Source of the DNA: Symbiodinium natans
Lineage: Eukaryota; Sar; Dinophyceae; Suessiales; Symbiodiniaceae
DNA length: 45,000 bases
NCBI GenBank assembly: GCA_905221605.1
Contig: CAJNDS010002281.1
Coordinates: 270,001 to 315,000, forward strand
Direction: 5' to 3'
The first letter of the stretch is position 1. Each line of letters opens with the position of its first letter. The translations under genes were made by a program, and so were the position numbers. Shown here piece after piece: positions 9,239 through 19,200 of the stretch. The notes under the pieces were generated by a model, which was given only the letters and a program-made list of their open reading frames with translations, was not told the origin of the DNA and ran no database searches.

Positions 9239-9469
9239 GTCAGGGCCCGAGTTCTTTGCCAGGGTTTGGGTTTTAGGGTTTAGGGATTAGGGTTTAGGGT
9301 TTAGGGTTCGGGTTTAGGGATAAGGGTTTGTAGGTTTAAGGGTTCCGGGTTTTTCGGGTTTAGGGTTTCTAGGGTTAGTTTAGGGTTTAGGGTTTAAGGT
9401 TTTTGTTGTTTAGGGGGTTCCATGGATAGGGCTTAAGGGTCTTAGGGTTTAGGTTGAGGGTCCAAAAGG

Positions 9470-9680
9470 TCTCGAGTTAACGGTAAGAAGTCTTTACGCT
9501 GCACACTTTATAGCCTGCGCTCTTTCAAACCGAAAAACGCTCGAGCCCGAAAGCCATGATTAGATCTTAACGCCCTCCAGCCCTGAAAGCCCCAAACCTC
9601 GAATCTCGGAGAAGCCCAGGCCCTAAACCCGAAATGCGTGAAGCCCCTAAACCCCTTATCCGAAACCGCCGAGCCCTTAC
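9470..9680. other. Unique stretch without a supported exon
   Basis: About 200 bp of mixed sequence between a degenerate G block and a C block. No convincing frame with splice signals was seen. Confidence 0.4.
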
Positions 9681-9886
9681 CCCAAACCCTAGACCCTAAA
9701 CCCTAAACCCTAAACCCCAAACCCTAAACCCCAATTCCTACACCCAAAGCCCTAAACCCTAAACCGTAAACCCTAAACCCTAAAGCCTAAAGCCTAAACC
9801 CTAAACCCCAAACCCAAAACCCAAAACCCTAAACCCTAAACCCCAGACCCTAGACCTTAGACCTTAGACCCTAGACCTTAGACCAG

Positions 9887-9977
9887 GCCTACAGAGTCCA
9901 CTGCATTGGCTCTGCGCGCGCGACGTGCTGTGGAGCTCCTCCGACAGCCTTGGAGGCATGCTCTACGGGCTTCTAAG
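9887..9977 (+). CDS. Candidate exon (ARDVLWSSSDSLGGMLYGLL)
   Basis: From an AG near 9886 or 9894, a frame reads PLHWLCARDVLW and SSSDSLGGMLYGLLR. C block upstream, G block downstream. It shares the string GCGCGACGTGCTG with part of 9208-9238 (RDVL), perhaps by chance. Confidence 0.5.
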
Positions 9978-10056
9978 GGGTGTAGGGTTTGGGGGTTTAA
10001 GGTTTAGGGTTTAGGGTTTAGGGTTTGGGGTTTGGGGTGTGGGGTTGGGGGCTTAG

Positions 10057-10109
10057 GAGCTACCGTTTTGCACCGTCACTATGATGGCTGCTGCGGCGGT
10101 CATGAAGAG
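10057..10109 (+). CDS. Candidate exon (ELPFCTVTMMAAAAVMK)
   Basis: Fifty-three nt between GGCTTAG| and AAGAG|GTTCAGGG. The donor GT is the first GT of the following telomeric repeat. Confidence 0.45.
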
Positions 10110-10147
10110 GTTCAGGGTTTAGGGTTCAGGGTTCAGGGTTTAGGCTA

Positions 10148-10243
10148 AGCCCTAAACCCTAAACCCTAAACCCTAAACCCTAAACCCTAAACCCTAAACC
10201 CTAAACCCTAAACCCTAAACCCTAAACCCTAAACCCTAAACCC
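10148..10243 (-). repeat. Telomeric array, C orientation
   Basis: About 13 units. Confidence 0.95.
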
Positions 10244-10374
10244 TTGTAATGACCAAGCAGCCCAAGTTGCCAAAGGAGGTTCCTAAAGGCGGTTCTCTTA
10301 GACCGAGGCTGAAACCCCGAAACCGTAAACCCTGCAACAGAGAGCCTATTCTAGACAAATCCACATAAGAAACC

Positions 10375-10498
10375 CTGAACCCTAAACCCTAAACCCTAAA
10401 CCCTAAACCCTAAACCCTAAACCCTGAACCCTGAACCCTGAACCCTGAACCCTGAACCCTAAACCCTAAACCCTGAACCCTTAACCCTGAACCCTCAA
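10375..10498 (-). repeat. C block with CCCTGAA variants
   Basis: CCCTAAA alternates with a homogenised run of CCCTGAA. Confidence 0.93.
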
Positions 10499-10516
10499 CC
10501 AAGAAAGCCACAGCAG

Positions 10517-10596
10517 GCTGGGAGAATACCTCCTTCCTGCGCTTGCCGCCATCCGCCGCCTTTGGCGCCCTGGCGCGCGCCTGCGCGGCTTGGCTG
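10517..10596 (+). CDS. Candidate exon (FLRLPPSAAFGALARACAAW)
   Basis: The frame WENTSFLRLPPS then AAFGALARACAAWL ends at CTG|GTCTTGGG, and the acceptor is CACAGCAG. C upstream, G downstream. Possibly part of a membrane or signal segment; family not recognised. Confidence 0.5.
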
Positions 10597-10599
10597 GTC

Positions 10600-10722
10600 T
10601 TGGGTTTAGGGTTTAGGGTTTAGGGTTTAGGGTTTAGGGTTTAGGGTTTAGGGTTTAGGGTTTAGGGTTTAGGGTTTAGGGCTTAGGGCTTAGGGCTTAG
10701 GGCTTAGGGCTTAGGGCTTAGG
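10600..10722 (+). repeat. G array passing into a GGCTTAG sub-array
   Basis: TTTAGGG units followed by seven CTTAGGG units, showing local homogenisation of a variant. Confidence 0.95.
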
Positions 10723-10729
10723 GTGCTGC

Positions 10730-11050
10730 TACTACTCGTAGGGCTTATGGGGTGTAGGGTTTAGGGCTTAGGGCTCGGAAGGTTTATGCAATCAGTCCGC
10801 GGACAATCCGAGCCTGAGCGACGCCTGGACCCTTACCCAGAAAATTAGGACGTACAAATAAGGTTTGTGCTTTGGGATGTTCTTGAATTTCCCCTTCTTT
10901 CCTTTTCAGGGAATTTCCACAGGGTTTAAGTACAACTCAGATAGCAATCATAAATTTGCCCGGCATAAAGATTGGGGCTTGGGGTTGAGGGATGGGTTTA
11001 GGGTGCTATATATGTAATTCATGCTGGGCGTTGCGGAGGGATATAGGGGT
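10730..11050. other. Unique stretch without a supported exon
   Basis: Mixed-composition sequence. A good polypyrimidine acceptor (CCCTTCTTTCCTTTTCAG, ending near 10909) is followed by no convincing frame. Confidence 0.4.
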
Positions 11051-11136
11051 TTAGGGTTTAGGGTTTTATAGGGTTCAGGGTTTAGGGTTTAGGGTTTAGG
11101 GTTTAGGGTTTAGGGTTTAGGGTTTAGGGTTTAGGG
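11051..11136 (+). repeat. Telomeric array, G orientation
   Basis: About 11 units, ending 3 bp before the acceptor of the next candidate exon. Confidence 0.94.
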
Positions 11137-11139
11137 GAG

Positions 11140-11197
11140 GGCCTTGTCGACCAAACGGTCCCGGGCGCTCGCGCTCGTGATCAGGAAACTCCTCGCG
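11140..11197 (+). CDS. Candidate exon (ALSTKRSRALALVIRKLLA)
   Basis: Begins after GGGGAG| and ends at GCG|GTGAGATG, a near-consensus donor. Helical and basic. Not recognised. Confidence 0.55.
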
Positions 11198-11269
11198 GTG
11201 AGATGCACAAAGGTCAACGAGGGACCCTAGACCGAAAGCTGGCCGTTAACCCTAACCTCTGAACCCCTA

Positions 11270-11535
11270 AACCCTGAAACGCTAAAACCCTAAAACCCTA
11301 AAACCCTAAAGCCCTACTCGTAAAACCCTAAAACCCTAAAACCCTAAAACCCTGAAACCCTAGAACCCTAAAACCCTAAAAAACTAAAAAACCCTGAAAC
11401 CCTAAAATCCTACAATCCTGAAACCCTGAAACCCTGAAACCCTAGAACCCTAAAACCCTAAAAAACCCTGAAACCCTAAAATCCTACAATCCTGAAACCC
11501 TGAAACCCTGAAATCCTAAACCCCTAGAACCCTAA
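11270..11535 (-). repeat. 8-bp CCCTAAAA/CCCTGAAA variant block
   Basis: Unit length shifts to 8 bp (ACCCTAAA), with larger internal repeats of about 90 bp. Confidence 0.85.
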
Positions 11536-11559
11536 ACCGCCAGAGCCTTTCACACCAAG

Positions 11560-11625
11560 GTCTCGCTGACCCCACTGGCTGCCCTGTCGCCGGACGTCCG
11601 AGGCACCAAGACGCCGGTCTTTGAG
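11560..11625 (+). CDS. Candidate exon (VSLTPLAALSPDVRGTKTPV)
   Basis: Twenty-two codons, phase 0 at both ends, between CACCAAG|GTC and GAG|GTTTGGGG. Exon and intron both start GT, as in the channel introns. C block upstream, G block downstream. Not recognised but one of the cleaner exons. Confidence 0.6.
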
Positions 11626-12260
11626 GTTTGGGGTTTAGCGTTTAGGGGTTTGGGGTTTGGGGTTTAGGGTCTGGGGCTAGGGTTTGGGGTGTAGGGTTTG
11701 GGGTTTAGGGTCCGAGGGCTAGAGAGTTTAGGGCTTTAGGGCTTAGGGTTTAGGGTTTTGGGTTTAGGGTCGAGACCTCAGGCTTTGAAGATGAGAGCTT
11801 AGTGTGTAGGGGGGGGGGTGCTGTTTGGGATGAGGGTCGGGAGTTTAGGGTTGCGGGCACAGGGGTACTGGGTTTAGGGTCTAGGGTCTAGGGTTTTGAC
11901 CAGCACTTCTCAAGGTCACGGAGACTCTGCCCCGGGTTTAAAGCCCCAAAACTTAAGCCCTTGGCCTCAAACCCTCAGAAACCCAGTGTTTCGGGTTTAG
12001 GGTTTAGGGTCCCCGGTACCCGCCCTCCTTTGGCCCTGGTTGCCAGCGACAGAAAATTGGGCACCCGTAATGTTTTTTTTGGGGGGGGGGGGGACCTCAA
12101 ACCCTCATGCCCTAAATCCCCTCATTCCTTTTTTCTATTTGGACCCGGGCACCCTGTTTATTCCTAGTTTACTCTGCCCTTAACCCTAAACCCCAAACCC
12201 CAAACCCAAAACCATAAAACCCTAAACCCTAACCCTAAGCCCTAAACCCTAAACCCTGCA
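11626..12260. repeat. Degenerate G block, poly-G tracts, then C block
   Basis: Decayed G repeats to about 11900, unique islands with G runs (about 11808 and 12077), then CCCTAAA/CCCCAAA at 12180-12255. No exon assigned. Confidence 0.6.
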
Positions 12261-12264
12261 CCCG

Positions 12265-12378
12265 AGTCCTGGAAGCTACTGTCGCAGGCCTCCTTCCGCT
12301 GAGCTATCTCCTCCCTCCGCTGTGCGCCACGGACACCTTCCCCTGCAGCCACCCGCAGCAAGAGCCTGGGAGCCCAAG
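12265..12378. other. GC-rich island, possible exon, strand unresolved
   Basis: It lies between a C and a G block, so an exon is expected. Two + frames and one minus frame (QRREEIAQRKEACDSSF) are all open, and I cannot choose. Confidence 0.35.
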
Positions 12379-12429
12379 GGGGCTTTAGGGTTCCGGGTTC
12401 AGGGTTCAGGGTTTAGGGTTTGGGGTTTC

Positions 12430-12560
12430 GAGGTTATAAGGTTAATAGAGTTTATAGAGTTTATAGGGCTTATAGGGTTTATAGGGTTTTAGAGGGTTAA
12501 CATGGTTTAAAAGGATTTATAGGGTTTATACGGTTTATCGGGGTTATAGGGTTTAGGGTT
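12430..12560 (+). repeat. GTTTATAGG-type degenerate tandem repeat
   Basis: About ten imperfect copies of a 9-bp word GTTTATAGG: a divergent telomere-like repeat with an A inserted. Confidence 0.75.
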
Positions 12561-12763
12561 TAGAGTGTAGGCTTCGACATTTGGGTTCAGGGTATTTCCC
12601 AAACCCTACGGTCGCCTGAAGAAGGTCCTGGGCACGCTACCTGAAACAAACCCCAAGCCCTAGCTAGGTTGGCTCTTGTGGGCTGTTTCATAATTCCTTG
12701 TTTGGGTTTATAAGTATAAGGGGCCCTACATCACTAAGTACCCTTTACCCCTAAACCCCAAAC

Positions 12764-12858
12764 CCCAACCCCTTTCGCTCAAACCGCTTCGTTCAAGCTT
12801 TCGTCAAAGCGCCTCACTCAAAACGCTTCGCTCAAAACGTTTCGTTCACAACAGTATT
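12764..12858. repeat. Short tandem repeat of CGCTTCGCTCAAAA words
   Basis: About six imperfect copies of a 14-16 bp unit (TTCGCTCAAA/TTCGTTCAA/CTCACTCAAAA). Confidence 0.75.
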
Positions 12859-12895
12859 GGGACCCAAACCCTCTGCAATTTCTATAAGTTAAGCC

Positions 12896-13016
12896 CTGAA
12901 CCCTAAACCCGAAACCCTATATAAACCCTAAACCCTAAACCCTAAACCCTAAGCCCTAAACCCTAAACCCTAAACCCTAAACCCTAAACCCTAAACCCTA
13001 AACCCTAAACCCTAAC
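12896..13016 (-). repeat. Telomeric array, C orientation
   Basis: About 15 units. Confidence 0.95.
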
Positions 13017-13146
13017 CTCGAACCTCCAAAACCCTCGATCCTCTGCCCCACGACATCGACCCTCACCCCTGAAGCCCTCAGTCATCCAACCCTCTTCTGT
13101 AAAATCCTCAACCCTGAGTCCCTCAACTGTAAAACCCTCCACTTGG

Positions 13147-13340
13147 GATGTTCCCCCCTTATACTAGCAGCCCTTAACTGGGAATTATAATCCGGCGGTA
13201 CGATACTCCGTATTAAGGTTAGTATTAACAGCCCTTAATAGGGATTACAATTGGGGGTTTAGGGTTTAGGGTTTCGGAGCAACTGGGGGGTACTACAATC
13301 CCTCTTAAGGACTGTTAGTATAAGCGGGGAATATCCCAAC
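13147..13340. mobile_element. MITE-like element, family C, with about 33-bp inverted ends
   Basis: The first 33 bases (13147-13179) and the reverse complement of 13308-13340 agree at about 29 of 33 positions (GGGATxTTCCCC...TTATACTA.CAG.CCTTAA). A third related copy (TTAGTATTAACAGCCCTTAA) lies inside at 13209-13240, so the element is built of repeated modules. A short telomeric stretch sits in the middle. Confidence 0.75.
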
Positions 13341-13401
13341 CCTCAACCTTAAAGCGTCAACGCGAAGCCAATCCATCCCAAATCCCGGAGCCCAAGTCCC
13401 T

Positions 13402-13482
13402 AGGTTTAGGGTTTAGGGTTTAGGGTTTAGGGTTTAGGGTTTAGGGTTTAGGGTTTAGGTTTTAGGGTTTAGGGTTTAGGGT
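13402..13482 (+). repeat. Telomeric array, G orientation
   Basis: About 11 units. Confidence 0.95.
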
Positions 13483-13501
13483 TTTGAAACTGATGTTGGA
13501 G

Positions 13502-13560
13502 GCTCCTTCTCTCGCTGCTGCTCGGACTGGACGCGCTCTACGCGCGTTGTCCGGAGGCAG
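13502..13560 (+). CDS. Candidate exon (APSLAAARTGRALRALSGG)
   Basis: Fifty-nine nt between TGTTGGAG|GCT and GGCAG|GTGGAAG. Alanine-rich helix. G arrays on both sides. Confidence 0.45.
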
Positions 13561-13861
13561 GTGGAAGTTACGGAGAATGGGGGTTTAGGGTTTAGGGTTT
13601 AGGGTTTAGGGTTTAGGGCTTTTGGGTTGTGTTATAGGGTCTTGGTTTCACTTACTGTTTAGGCTTTAGGGTTTTAGGGCTATAAGGCTTGTTACTGCTT
13701 ATTAGGGTTCGGGTGATGGAGTTATCTTCTAGGGCCTTTACGGTTCAGAGGCTTGCGGGTGGGGTAGTTTGCTTAAGGGGCGGTGGTGGACGCGGCGGAT
13801 TCCCAAGAACCTTAAGATGGGCCCGCTTCCTGTCGTTATCCCTTCTTGTTATCACCCTGAG

Positions 13862-13901
13862 GTACCCTGATGTGCACCTCCTTAGAGAAGCCTTGCGTGA
13901 G
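13862..13901 (+). CDS. Candidate exon (YPDVHLLREALRE)
   Basis: Between ACCCTGAG| and GAG|GTGCCC. Exon and intron both begin with GT. C array follows. Confidence 0.4.
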
Positions 13902-13913
13902 GTGCCCTACTTG

Positions 13914-13995
13914 CAAACCCTAAACCCTAAACCCTAAACCCTAAACCCTAAACCCTAAACCCTAAACCCTAAACCCTAAACCCTAAACCCTAAAC
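13914..13995 (-). repeat. Telomeric array, C orientation
   Basis: About 11 units. Confidence 0.95.
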
Positions 13996-14042
13996 TCCGG
14001 TTCCACCCAAAACCTGGAAGTCCCCCCCCCCCCCCCCTGAAG

Positions 14043-14089
14043 CCGTCCTGTCACATGCTACGCGCGAGGCTCTCCAAATCCTGAAGCTT
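14043..14089 (+). CDS. Candidate exon (AVLSHATREALQILK)
   Basis: It follows a poly-C tract and CTGAAG. Helical. The donor is not clear. Confidence 0.3.
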
Positions 14090-14300
14090 AAGCCTTAAAC
14101 CATGTAAACCCTGTAAACCTTAAACCCTATAAACCTTAAACCCTTTGAACCTTAAACCCTATAAACCTTAAGCCCTTTTTACCTTGAACCCTATATGCCT
14201 TAAACCCTGAACCTTCAACCCTAGATGGTTTGAAGGTTTCACCTTCAACCCTAAACCTTAAACCCTCGGCTGCCTCCAAACCCCATATACAGCCCCCGAG

Positions 14301-14330
14301 GAGTTGGTTTCTTCGCTACGGCAGGAAGAG
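14301..14330 (+). CDS. Candidate small exon (ELVSSLRQEE)
   Basis: Ten codons between CCCCGAG| and |GCTTGAAG, a GC-type donor. Confidence 0.35.
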
Positions 14331-14433
14331 GCTTGAAGAGCTGGGAATGCGTTTGAGGGCGGAGGGTTTAGGGTTTGGAGTATAGGGTGAGGGCTGCTTT
14401 TATCGGGTTAGGGTGTTTTCTTTCTTTGCACAG

Positions 14434-14471
14434 GGTCTTCTTCGTAAAGAAGCCCTGCTGGTGCGTTCGAG
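14434..14471 (+). CDS. Candidate exon (GLLRKEALLVRS)
   Basis: Preceded by a strong polypyrimidine acceptor (TTTTCTTTCTTTGCACAG). Ends at TCGAG|GTAGTT, or with the in-frame TAG at 14473. Confidence 0.45.
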
Positions 14472-14835
14472 GTAGTTAGGACGTTGTGTAGTTGCCGTAG
14501 TCTTATCGACATTCTATGGCATTCACGTTTTTGTGACGAAATGGGGCTTTAGAATAAGGGACCCCTAATCTAGACCCCCCAGTAGTTCTAGTAAGGACAC
14601 CAAAAAGGTACCCCCAAACCCTAAACCCTAAACCCTAAACCAAAAAACCTGAACCCTAAGCCCTAAACCCTTAAACCCCAAATCGAATTATGGGGAGCTT
14701 CGGTTTCGTTTTGTTTCCCAAAGGCTTGAAAAGAAAATGATGTGGGGATCTTAGAGGACAGCCTGAGAACCTGGTCTGAGTTTAGGGTTTTAGGGTCTCG
14801 GCTTTCAGGGTTCAGGGTTTACCTGGGCTTTCCAG

Positions 14836-14964
14836 CTGTCGCGCACGGTTTTTTCCATCGCTCAGAGCTCCGGGGCGGTGCCCTTGGCCGTGAGCAAGGG
14901 GTACTGGGTGGGGGGAACAGATGCGCCCAGTATGTTTCAGGCACAAACGGATTCGGTCTCCCAG
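14836..14964 (+). CDS. Candidate exon (SKGYWVGGTDAPSMFQAQTD)
   Basis: Forty-three codons after GGCTTTCCAG, reading LSRTVFSIAQSSGAVPLAV then SKGYWVGGTDAPSMF. Phase 0 at CAG, or running on to TAG at 14983, which would make it terminal. Strong coding look; not recognised. The channel gene starts 600 bp downstream. Confidence 0.6.
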
Positions 14965-15063
14965 GGTGTTTCGGTCGGGGTCTAGGGTTTAGGGTTCGGG
15001 TTGAGGGTGAGGGTTGAGGGTTTAGGGTTGAGGGTTCAGGGTTTGAGAGTTTCAGGGCTTCAT

Positions 15064-15155
15064 GTAAACCCTAAACCCTAAACCCTAAACCCTAAACCCT
15101 AAACCCTAAACCCTAAACCCTAAACCCTAAACCCTAAACCCTAAACCCTAAACTC
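15064..15155 (-). repeat. Telomeric array, C orientation
   Basis: About 13 units, between the end of the preceding candidate gene and the channel start. Confidence 0.95.
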
Positions 15156-15159
15156 TGAA

Positions 15160-15559
15160 CCCAACGTTGGGTTTGTATGATTTCGGACTGACAATGGCTG
15201 ACTGCGCTCGATTCTGAACCCGTTCGCTTGCCTAAGGTCCAACTTCCAGGTTGTGTTCAAGTGTTTAGGGTTTAGGGTAGAAGGTTTTAGGATTTAGGGT
15301 TTAGGATCTAGGGTGATTCATTTAGGGTTTAGCGGTTTAGGGCTTTAGGGCTTCGGGGGCTAGAGGTTTTTCGGGTTTAGGATTTCAGTACGATCATGCA
15401 GATAGATAGCTTTCAGGGTGCTTCTTGCAGCAATTTCGGCGAAAGTGCCCCCCCCCCCCCCCCTCCGCCCCGCCCCCCTCCCCGCGCCCCCCGCCACCCC
15501 CCCGGAGTTTCCGAACATCGGCGACCCGGGACGAGCGCGCCCGCGCGCCCGCGGGCCAG
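15160..15559. other. Intergenic or 5' region of the channel gene
   Basis: Degenerate G repeats (15265-15380), then a C-run-rich, GC-rich stretch (15451-15500) just before the channel ATG. No TATA-like promoter is identifiable, as is usual for dinoflagellates. An AG at 15558-15559 directly before the ATG could be a trans- or cis-splice acceptor. Confidence 0.4.
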
Positions 15560-16271
15560 ATGCAGGGTGAAGATGACGTCTTCGCATCTCTTCTGGACCG
15601 ACTGCGATACGAGCACGAACTCCAGGTGGGGGATCTCCTCTATTTTTCGGGGGAGGGGGGGGGTATTGAGGTTGATATTGAGGCGTTCTCTTTAAGCACA
15701 AGGGGCCCAAGTATCGGATTCTTGGTGTAGGGGTAGAATTTCTAGGATGCCCAGTAGTGCCCTTATTCCCTTTTTTGGGGCTCTAGGTTCCCCTATAAAC
15801 CCCTTTAAGCAAAAAAGGGCACCCTTTTTAATCCTGGGTTACTGGGCAACCTAGATTTTGGTGCCCTGTGCCGTAATGGGGAAAATCCCGGAGGTGAGCA
15901 GCTTGGGCGCCAGGATTGCGGAGCTGCAGGCTCGTCTGGACGACGTCGGGCCATCAGGGCACAGCCTGGCAGGTCCGCTTCCTGGCAGCCCAGTGGTACC
16001 CTTTTTCCCCTTTTTGGGTGTTTAGGGTTTAGGGTTTAGGGTTTAGGGTTTAGGGTTTAGGGTTTAGGGTTTAGGGTTTAGGGTTTAGGGTTTAGGGTTT
16101 AGGGTTTAGGGTTTAGGGTTTAGGGTTTAGGGTTTAGGGACCCCTAGAGTAATATGGTTCCTGGGGCTACCAAGGTTTGAAGCAGCCGCTGGACGGGAGG
16201 GGCGAAAGGATGATGTTGACGATGGCATGAAGGCGCTTCGTCCCGAGCCTGGGGCCTCACTTACACCAAGC
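15560..16271 (+). CDS. Channel exons 1-3: cytosolic N-terminus
   Basis: The ATG at 15560 opens MQGEDDVFASLLDRLRYEHE; the next exon continues with SSLGARIAELQARLDD, a likely coiled coil; the third is acidic (GREGRKDDVDDG). Introns 1 (15626-15893) and 2 (15977-16174) each contain an introner-like element. The start is chosen because it is the first ATG joined in frame to the rest; an upstream spliced exon cannot be excluded. Confidence 0.75.
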
Positions 16272-19200
16272 GAAGCTTGGTAGCCCCATGGTGCCCTTTA
16301 CCCTTTTTGTTGTTTTTGGGTTCTGGGTTCCCTTAAGTAAAGTAACCATCCAAAAAAAGGGTACCCTGATTACAATATGGCTACTGGCCTGCGAAGGAAG
16401 CCTCACAGTTTATCCACCTCGGCATCCACAAGGAATGGGGTTGGCACTCGTGGCACGCCGCCTTCGGTCGGTATCGCTCCTTTGTCAAAAGCCCTGTCTT
16501 CGAGATCTCTTTTGCCAGCTTGATCGTTGCTCGGCCCTGTTGATGTTTGGCGTGTTTTGCTTGATTTTTGGTTTCCGGGGATCTTTCCTTTTGAGTCCGA
16601 AACCCTAAGCCCCAGTTTGCTAAACCCCACCACCTCGCCTTCTTTATAAGCCCATGGTGAGCAAGTCCCATTTTGGAATCTAACCTGAGGTTGTCAACGC
16701 ACTGGTGATGGCGCTGGACGTTCAAGTCGTAGGCATCGACATCGGAGCGAAGCTCAACTATGCGTCACTTTGCGCTTTACTGTAACTTCAGATCCTTAGC
16801 CTTTTTAGGTATATTGGGCCCTAAGCCCTAAGCCCTAAGCCCTAAACCCTAAACCCGAAACCCTAATCTTTATAGCTACCCTCCTGAGTGCAGTCAAGGT
16901 CATACCAGCCAACAGCTGTGACTGCACCCTGGGCAAGGCTCCTCGTAGATCGTATGGACCTCTTCTTTGGCATTGCCTTCACCGCTGAGACTCGGAAACC
17001 CAGTGCAGTGCACTCTTCGCCCCCCTTCTTCCTTCGGGGGCTCGTGTCCCCTAAACCCTAAGCCCCCCCCCTGAAGCCATGAACCCTAAGCCCTAAGCCC
17101 TAAGCCATCCTAAGCCCTAAGCCCTAAACCCTGAACCCTAAACCCTAAACCCTGAACCTAAACCCTAAACCCTGAACCCTGAGAGACCTGACGAAAGCAA
17201 TCAGGCCGTTCCGTCGCTAGCTCCGGGGTTGCCAAGCTAGCACTCTTAGAGAAGGTTTAGGGTTTAGGGTTTGGGGTTTGGGGTTTAGGGTGTAGGGTTT
17301 GGGGTAGTTTTCAGGGGCCCTGAATGGTCCCTTACTTACAGGGTTCTGGTGTATGGGCTCTTAGTTTGTCTAGGGCATACAAGGGGTATATAAGGGCTCC
17401 CCTTCTAAGGCCCCATACTAGGGTACCATGTAGCTACCCTTAGAAACACTCCATTACCTCACGAATCTGCCTCGCACGGGAAATTGGGATCTACCTAGCA
17501 ATGGGTAACTGCTCACTTTGCTTTGGGATCTTCATCTGAATTTAGGTATAAACTCCTGAACCCGGGAATCTGCCTAGGACGATACAGGAGGGATCTCAAT
17601 CTGAAATTTAGGTCTACTTTCCGTATCTTTCGTGATCAAAGAGTGTTCCCTCTGGCTACTGAAGTGCAGCTCAGGAGATACTTCTGAAGTGCGCAGCCCT
17701 CGGATTCGGCTTTCTAAAAGATCCCTGGAATTGGTTTAGGGTTTAGGGTTTAGGGTTTAGGGTTTAGGGTTTAGGGTTTAGGGATACTCGGATTTTTTGG
17801 GGCTACTCAGGATCCCTGGAACTGGATCGACACTGGGATCGTCTGCTGCTGGTACGTCGACGTCGCCGACAGTGCGCTGATCCCGGTCAACGCCTCCCTG
17901 CTCAGGCTGCTGAGGCTGCTGAGGCTGCTTCGCTTCTAGGTCCAAGCCTTGGCACAGTTTCTACATTTTTTCCGCTTCTTTTTTGAGCGGGGGGGTTTAG
18001 GAGGATCATATTTTAGGAAGAACATTGTACATCTCTTCCTGTTTTCGGGGCGGTTCAGGAGGCTGCTCGGATATAGGAAGAACATTTTGCACATTCTCCC
18101 CTTTTTTTGGCCGGGGGGGGGGGGGGCGGGGGGGTTGGGAGGAATATATTGCATTTAGGAAGTTTTTTCCCTGAGGGTTTTGAAGGATCACCCGAGGCTT
18201 GTTGAGGCTCGTCAGGGTGATCAAGGCGTTCGACTCGCTCTACCTAATCACCACTGCCTTGAAGGGGAGCGCCTTAATCTTGACCTGGGCCTGCGTGCTG
18301 CTGCTCTTTCTGCAAGTTCCCTTGGTAGCCCGGTGGTATCCTTTTCCCTTTTTTTGGGTTCTAGGCTCCCTTAGAACGTAACGAGCCCAAAGAAGGTTGC
18401 CCTTGTGATGATATGGTTGCTGGGCAACCAAGGTGCTGGCTGCTCTGCTGCTGAACCAAGTTCTCTACGCGTTTTACTTCACCAACGAGCGCTTTCCGAT
18501 CAGCGAGCGCCATCAGGTGTTCGCCTACTTTGGGACCTTCACGCGGTCCATGCTCTCGATGTTCGAGATAACTCTAGCCGACTTCCCCGAGATATGCAGG
18601 CTGCTGACTGAGAACGTGTCGGAGTGGTTTATGCTGGTGTGCATCGTCCACAAGCTCATCATTGGGTTTGCCGTTGTTAGTGTCATCAATGGCGTTTTCA
18701 TCGAGGAGACGTTCAGAGTGGCATCGTCTGACAACTTTGTCATGATGAGGGCGAAGGAGAAGACGTCCAAGATACACGAGATGAAGATGATGCAGCTGTT
18801 CTTACAAGCTGACACCAGATGCACCGTAGTACCCTTGTTTCTTGTGTCAGCCCCTTGTCTTCAACCTTCCACAACGAAGGGTACCCTAAGCCCTCAATAG
18901 CCCTAAACCCTAAACCCTAAACCCTAAACCGCAAACCCTAAACCCTAAACCCCAAACCCCAAACCCTAAACCCTAAACCCTAAACCCTAAACCCCACGTG
19001 TTCCGCTAAATGAGAAAGCTAAGGACAGCGATCAAGACGGTCTCGTCAGCAGAGAGGAGTGGAGAGCACTCCTCAGTCATCCAGCTTCTGGGCCCCTGTT
19101 ATTAGGATGGTAAGTTAAGGTTTAGGGTTTAGGGTTTAGGGTTTAGGGTTTAGGGTTTAGGGTTCAGGGTTTAGGGTTTAGGGTTTAGGGTTTAGGGTTT

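Noticed and set aside
15360-15730. Several overlapping ORFs around the channel start
   Set aside because: Only the frame of 15560-15625 joins to the channel; the rest are shadows of a GC-rich stretch.
15742-15854. Transposase-coding element
   Set aside because: None of the inverted-repeat elements holds an ORF; all look non-autonomous.
18006-18224. Minus-strand ORFs in channel intron 8
   Set aside because: Pro/Lys-rich translation of a C-run tandem repeat inside an intron.
18525-18824. Minus-strand 99-residue ORF
   Set aside because: Antisense of the pore exon, which has clear homology-like motifs on the + strand.
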